DNA of 64,000 bases from Fragilariopsis cylindrus CCMP1102 (Eukaryota > Bacillariophyta > Bacillariophyceae > Bacillariales > Bacillariaceae), in the NCBI GenBank assembly GCA_900095095.1, contig FMBT01000293.1, forward strand, positions 310,001-374,000, written 5' to 3'. Shown in pieces: positions 61,237 through 64,000 of this stretch. Position 1 is the stretch's first letter; every line of letters starts with the position of its first letter. The notes beneath the pieces are model-generated. The model searched no databases. It was not told the origin of the DNA and saw only the letters and a program-made list of their open reading frames with translations. Position numbers and translations under genes: made by a program.

Positions 61237-61690
61237 TGTGATGTTTATTTATTTCTTTTTTTTTTGATGTTGTTATTATTTGGTTCTTGTTTGTAGTTTG
61301 TGCCTCGATGAATAATATTTGTGTTTGCGAGAAATGATTTTTGTGTTGGCGAAGATTCATTTTGAAGTTGTTCGGAATGCGATGGTCGCCATTTTGTTGG
61401 TTCGAGTGAGTCGAACAGAGACCAAGGCCTCAAGAAAGGCCTACAGAAAGATAAAGAAGTACCAGTACTAAGTTGTTAATTTTGGGAAGGACAATGATAT
61501 CTTTCACAACTCATGGGGGAGAGTACAATGACAATATTACTCAACACTATGCTATTCTTGCTAACAATAATGATATTATTCTATAATGATGATACTCTAC
61601 CACACGTGTGATGATGTAAGCAGCAACAGCAACAACAACAACACTATTAAATATTATTAATTATTTACTATTGCGGAGGTGGCAGTATCG
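61237..61690. other. Intergenic region upstream of the His-rich gene
   Basis: Contains AAC/ACA low complexity near 61625-61640. No gene is seen. Confidence 0.45.
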
Positions 61691-62065
61691 ACTATAGTCC
61701 ACTATTATCCACTAATATCCACTATTATCCATTATTATCCATTATTATCCATTATTCAATATCTACTATCAGCAACTATCAGCAACTATCAACAACTATC
61801 AGCGACTATCAACAACTATCAACAACTATCAACAACTATATGAACAACCATCACCTATCAACTATCATATCAACAACTATTATCAACTCTATCAATTATC
61901 AACTAAATTATCAACATTTCAACTATTATCAACTATCAACTAACTATTATCAACTATTATCAACTATTATCAATTATTATCAACTATATCAACTATTATC
62001 AACTATTATCAACTATTATCAACTATCCACTGCACTATTATCCACTATTATCCACTATTATCCAG
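61691..62065. repeat. Minisatellite of ACTATTATCC / AACTATCAAC units
   Basis: About 375 bp of imperfect tandem 9-12 bp units. ACTATTATCCA-type units at both ends flank a centre of TATCAACAAC and TATTATCAAC units. The plus strand is almost free of G, so one strand is C/A/T only. A long open frame within it is an artefact of the repeat. Confidence 0.9.
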
Positions 62066-63294
62066 TGGAGGTAAACTGTAGCTACAGCCGCATGCCAGAA
62101 AAACAGTTCTATGTTGTATACTCATAGCAGTTACAGTATTGGCTTGCTATTTTCATCTCTTATAACTTCAAGACAACAAGGTCTATATTCTCTTTTTAGG
62201 CTTGTTCTAATCATCATCAAGGTTAGTTGCGTGGTAATGAATGATTTTTGATTCATTTCCATCAATTCCCTCATTCGAATCAATCGTTTTTAATTTTTTG
62301 ATACGAGTCATTTTCCACTGTGGACTAGAATTTTACCGACATAATCAGGTCATTAGATTTCTTAAAATTATGCTCCTGAGATAAGTAAGATCTAAGGGAA
62401 ATATGTATTCTTGTATGTTTTTAATTTCAATAGATATTGTTCTAGAAAAACAAAATTGCATGCGTTTATTTAGATTTCGGTCTTTGAACTATTCGTTCGT
62501 GGAATGACGTGCAATCACGTGCACACAAGTACGACTATATGTAAACGCGAGCAAATAATAAATTGCTTCTCTTATCTCTAAGCTACGCTTGTATGATTTT
62601 AACGTGTTATTTTTTTATATGCGTGATAATACCGTTGAGTATTCACTCGTGCCTGCCGTTTTAGGCATTAATCAATCAAGTGAAAGTTGACTAAATTGTA
62701 ACGGGTGACGAGTGTCGCTCGAGTGTACTGTTCTTGAAGACCGAAAAATCAAAAAAGTTATAAGCTTGTTTGTGTAAGTAAAATAGGCACAAGTACTCGA
62801 AGTACGTACTACAAGTGCATTACTCGCTCAATCCACTCCTCTGTTACATCACACAGCCAGTGTCTGTACCGATTTATAATTTGACCATCACAGCCAACAA
62901 TCTCACCGCCGATACAATACAATCAAATAATACAAATCATTTCATTGTTTGTTTGTGCCTTTGATCAGCAACTATAATCACGACCATTTAAAAAAAAAAG
63001 CATCAACCTCAAAATCAAAAACCAGGCACACAGATTATTTTTCAGAGGTTTGATTTAAGTTGGTTTTAGTCTTGAGTCTTGATTTTATAAACCGCAAACC
63101 GTATTATTTATTGCAAACCACTTTCTCTTGTCAAGACCAGTCCAGTCAAAGTCCAGTTCAGTTCAGTTCAGTTCAGTCGTTGAGTACACGGAAGTTTATA
63201 CATAAAATATATATATTTACATTTCAAAGCTAAACAAACTCCTCATCAGAAAACGAAGTAAAACAAACACCAACACAAACTGTACACCCTCAAG
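62066..63294. other. Intergenic region upstream of the exchanger gene
   Basis: AT-rich, with a CAGTT pentamer repeat at about 63150-63177 and an ATAT run near 63207. No supported gene or structured RNA. Confidence 0.5.
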
Positions 63295-64000
63295 ATGACG
63301 ACGCTACTATCACCGACGACTCCATCCTTTGATTCCAAGAGAAATAACGAAGTCGAATTCGATGAAATTTCTAATACAGCATGTGTTACTGCGGCGATGA
63401 CTACAACTACAACTACATGCGATGATGATGTTCAAGACGTCGTCGTCAGCGATGATGATCTGGAATCTGGCGGACGTAGTAATAATCGACGTCGTCAATA
63501 CAAACCTCATCAAGAATCGTTAGTCCTACAAACACCGATTATGGGTGTATGTATTCGAGGAAAATATCAACTCCGAGCGGCAGTTCAAACTGTCGCTTTG
63601 AGTGCATTGGTAATTGGATGCGCTGTATTGCATATATATAATTCATCCTTCCCGGCGGCGGCGGACGACATCAACAACAACAACGACGACAATTATTACG
63701 AACAAGAACAACAAAATTATCGATTTCTACAAGTAACAAACACCACCATCGCCCCTACGGACGATCCAGATGCTATTTTATGTAGTTCTCTTGATACGAC
63801 TAGTTCATGGTGGATGACAGTTATATATATCATCGGTATCCTTTACATGTTCCTTGCACTTGCAATTGTTTGTGATGAATTCTTCGTCCCAGCCTTGGAA
63901 GAATTATCAGGTCCAAGACGAATGAATTTAAGTATGGATGTTGCTGGTAAGTACCAATGTACAACTGTAGTTTTGGTTTCAAAAAGACGAAACAACACAA
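63295..64000 (+). CDS. K+-dependent Na+/Ca2+ exchanger-like (NCKX), N-terminal part
   Basis: First exon of a CaCA-superfamily cation exchanger, cut by the window's right edge. The start is ATG at 63295. A Ser/Thr/Asp-rich cytosolic leader is followed by a hydrophobic helix (VQTVALSALVIGCAVLHIY), a lumenal Asn/Asp/Glu-rich loop and the first exchanger helix with the family motif GILYMFLALAIVCDEFFVPALEEL split by nothing else. The coding part ends SMDVAG at a phase-1 donor GTAAGT (63947), where the next exon should supply the alpha-1 repeat (typically ATFMAAGGSAPE). It most likely exports Ca2+ from the cytosol across the plasma membrane or into stores. Subfamily assignment rests on this short conserved stretch. 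Confidence 0.85.
   Translation, partial: MTTLLSPTTPSFDSKRNNEVEFDEISNTACVTAAMTTTTTTCDDDVQDVVVSDDDLESGGRSNNRRRQYKPHQESLVLQTPIMGVCIRGKYQLRAAVQTVALSALVIGCAVLHIYNSSFPAAADDINNNNDDNYYEQEQQNYRFLQVTNTTIAPTDDPDAILCSSLDTTSSWWMTVIYIIGILYMFLALAIVCDEFFVPALEELSGPRRMNLSMDVAGKYQCTTVVLVSKRRNNT

Noticed and set aside
61840-62127. Open frame of 95 codons rich in Asn, Tyr and Gln
   Set aside because: It is a translation of the minisatellite.

Overview
The window looks like nuclear DNA from a photosynthetic stramenopile, most likely a diatom. It is AT-rich, packed with short-intron genes on both strands, and uses the standard code. Many proteins start with a signal peptide followed by a plastid transit-like stretch with Phe (or another aromatic) at the predicted cleavage point, as in proteins sent into secondary plastids of red origin. 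At least two of these also carry a twin-arginine thylakoid-lumen signal. An HSF-family gene and long Asn/Asp/Ser/Gln tracts inside conserved proteins fit the same group. The species cannot be named from the sequence alone.

Layout, left to right. 0-7 kb: a Myb protein with a cysteine-rich zinc-knuckle tail (cut by the window edge), a plastid-targeted unknown and an HSF-type regulator. 7-15 kb: a membrane-anchored UDP-glucuronate 4-epimerase with a decayed tandem copy of its 3' end, a TBC1D20-like Rab GAP, a small lumenal protein and an aminoacylase-1-like peptidase. 15-28 kb: DDB1, a PsbP-like lumenal protein, a membrane-anchored GH16 glucanase, a Gfo/Idh/MocA dehydrogenase and a phosphoglycerate-mutase-fold phosphatase. 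28-35 kb: a pogo/Tigger-derived gene with a lost catalytic centre, a serine alpha/beta hydrolase and a plastid membrane protein. 35-39.4 kb: a four-gene core histone cluster made of two divergent pairs (H4/H3 and H2A/H2B). 40-64 kb: SFT2, plastid ribulose-phosphate 3-epimerase, a RAP-domain organelle RNA protein, a DUF2358-like protein, an LCM-type methyltransferase, a ZIP transporter, FCP1 phosphatase, a CbbY-like HAD hydrolase, a His-rich metal-binding protein with modular exons, and the start of an NCKX-type cation exchanger.

The genes do not form one pathway. The clear functional unit is the histone cluster. All four genes share an identical 16-nt 3' stem-loop with the 6-bp stem and 4-nt loop geometry of replication-dependent histone mRNAs, followed by a shared GAAACAGA element, and both divergent promoters carry CTGGCGC motifs and perfect inverted repeats. 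Other highlights are the Myb plus triple zinc-knuckle fusion, the phase-2 exon cassettes of the His-rich gene, a pre-miRNA-sized hairpin, and the decayed partial gene duplication.

Caution for users: at least ten otherwise well-conserved genes contain single-base frame discontinuities with no plausible intron. Most are explained by one base missing from a short homopolymer run. I read these mainly as assembly consensus errors and report the genes across the breaks.
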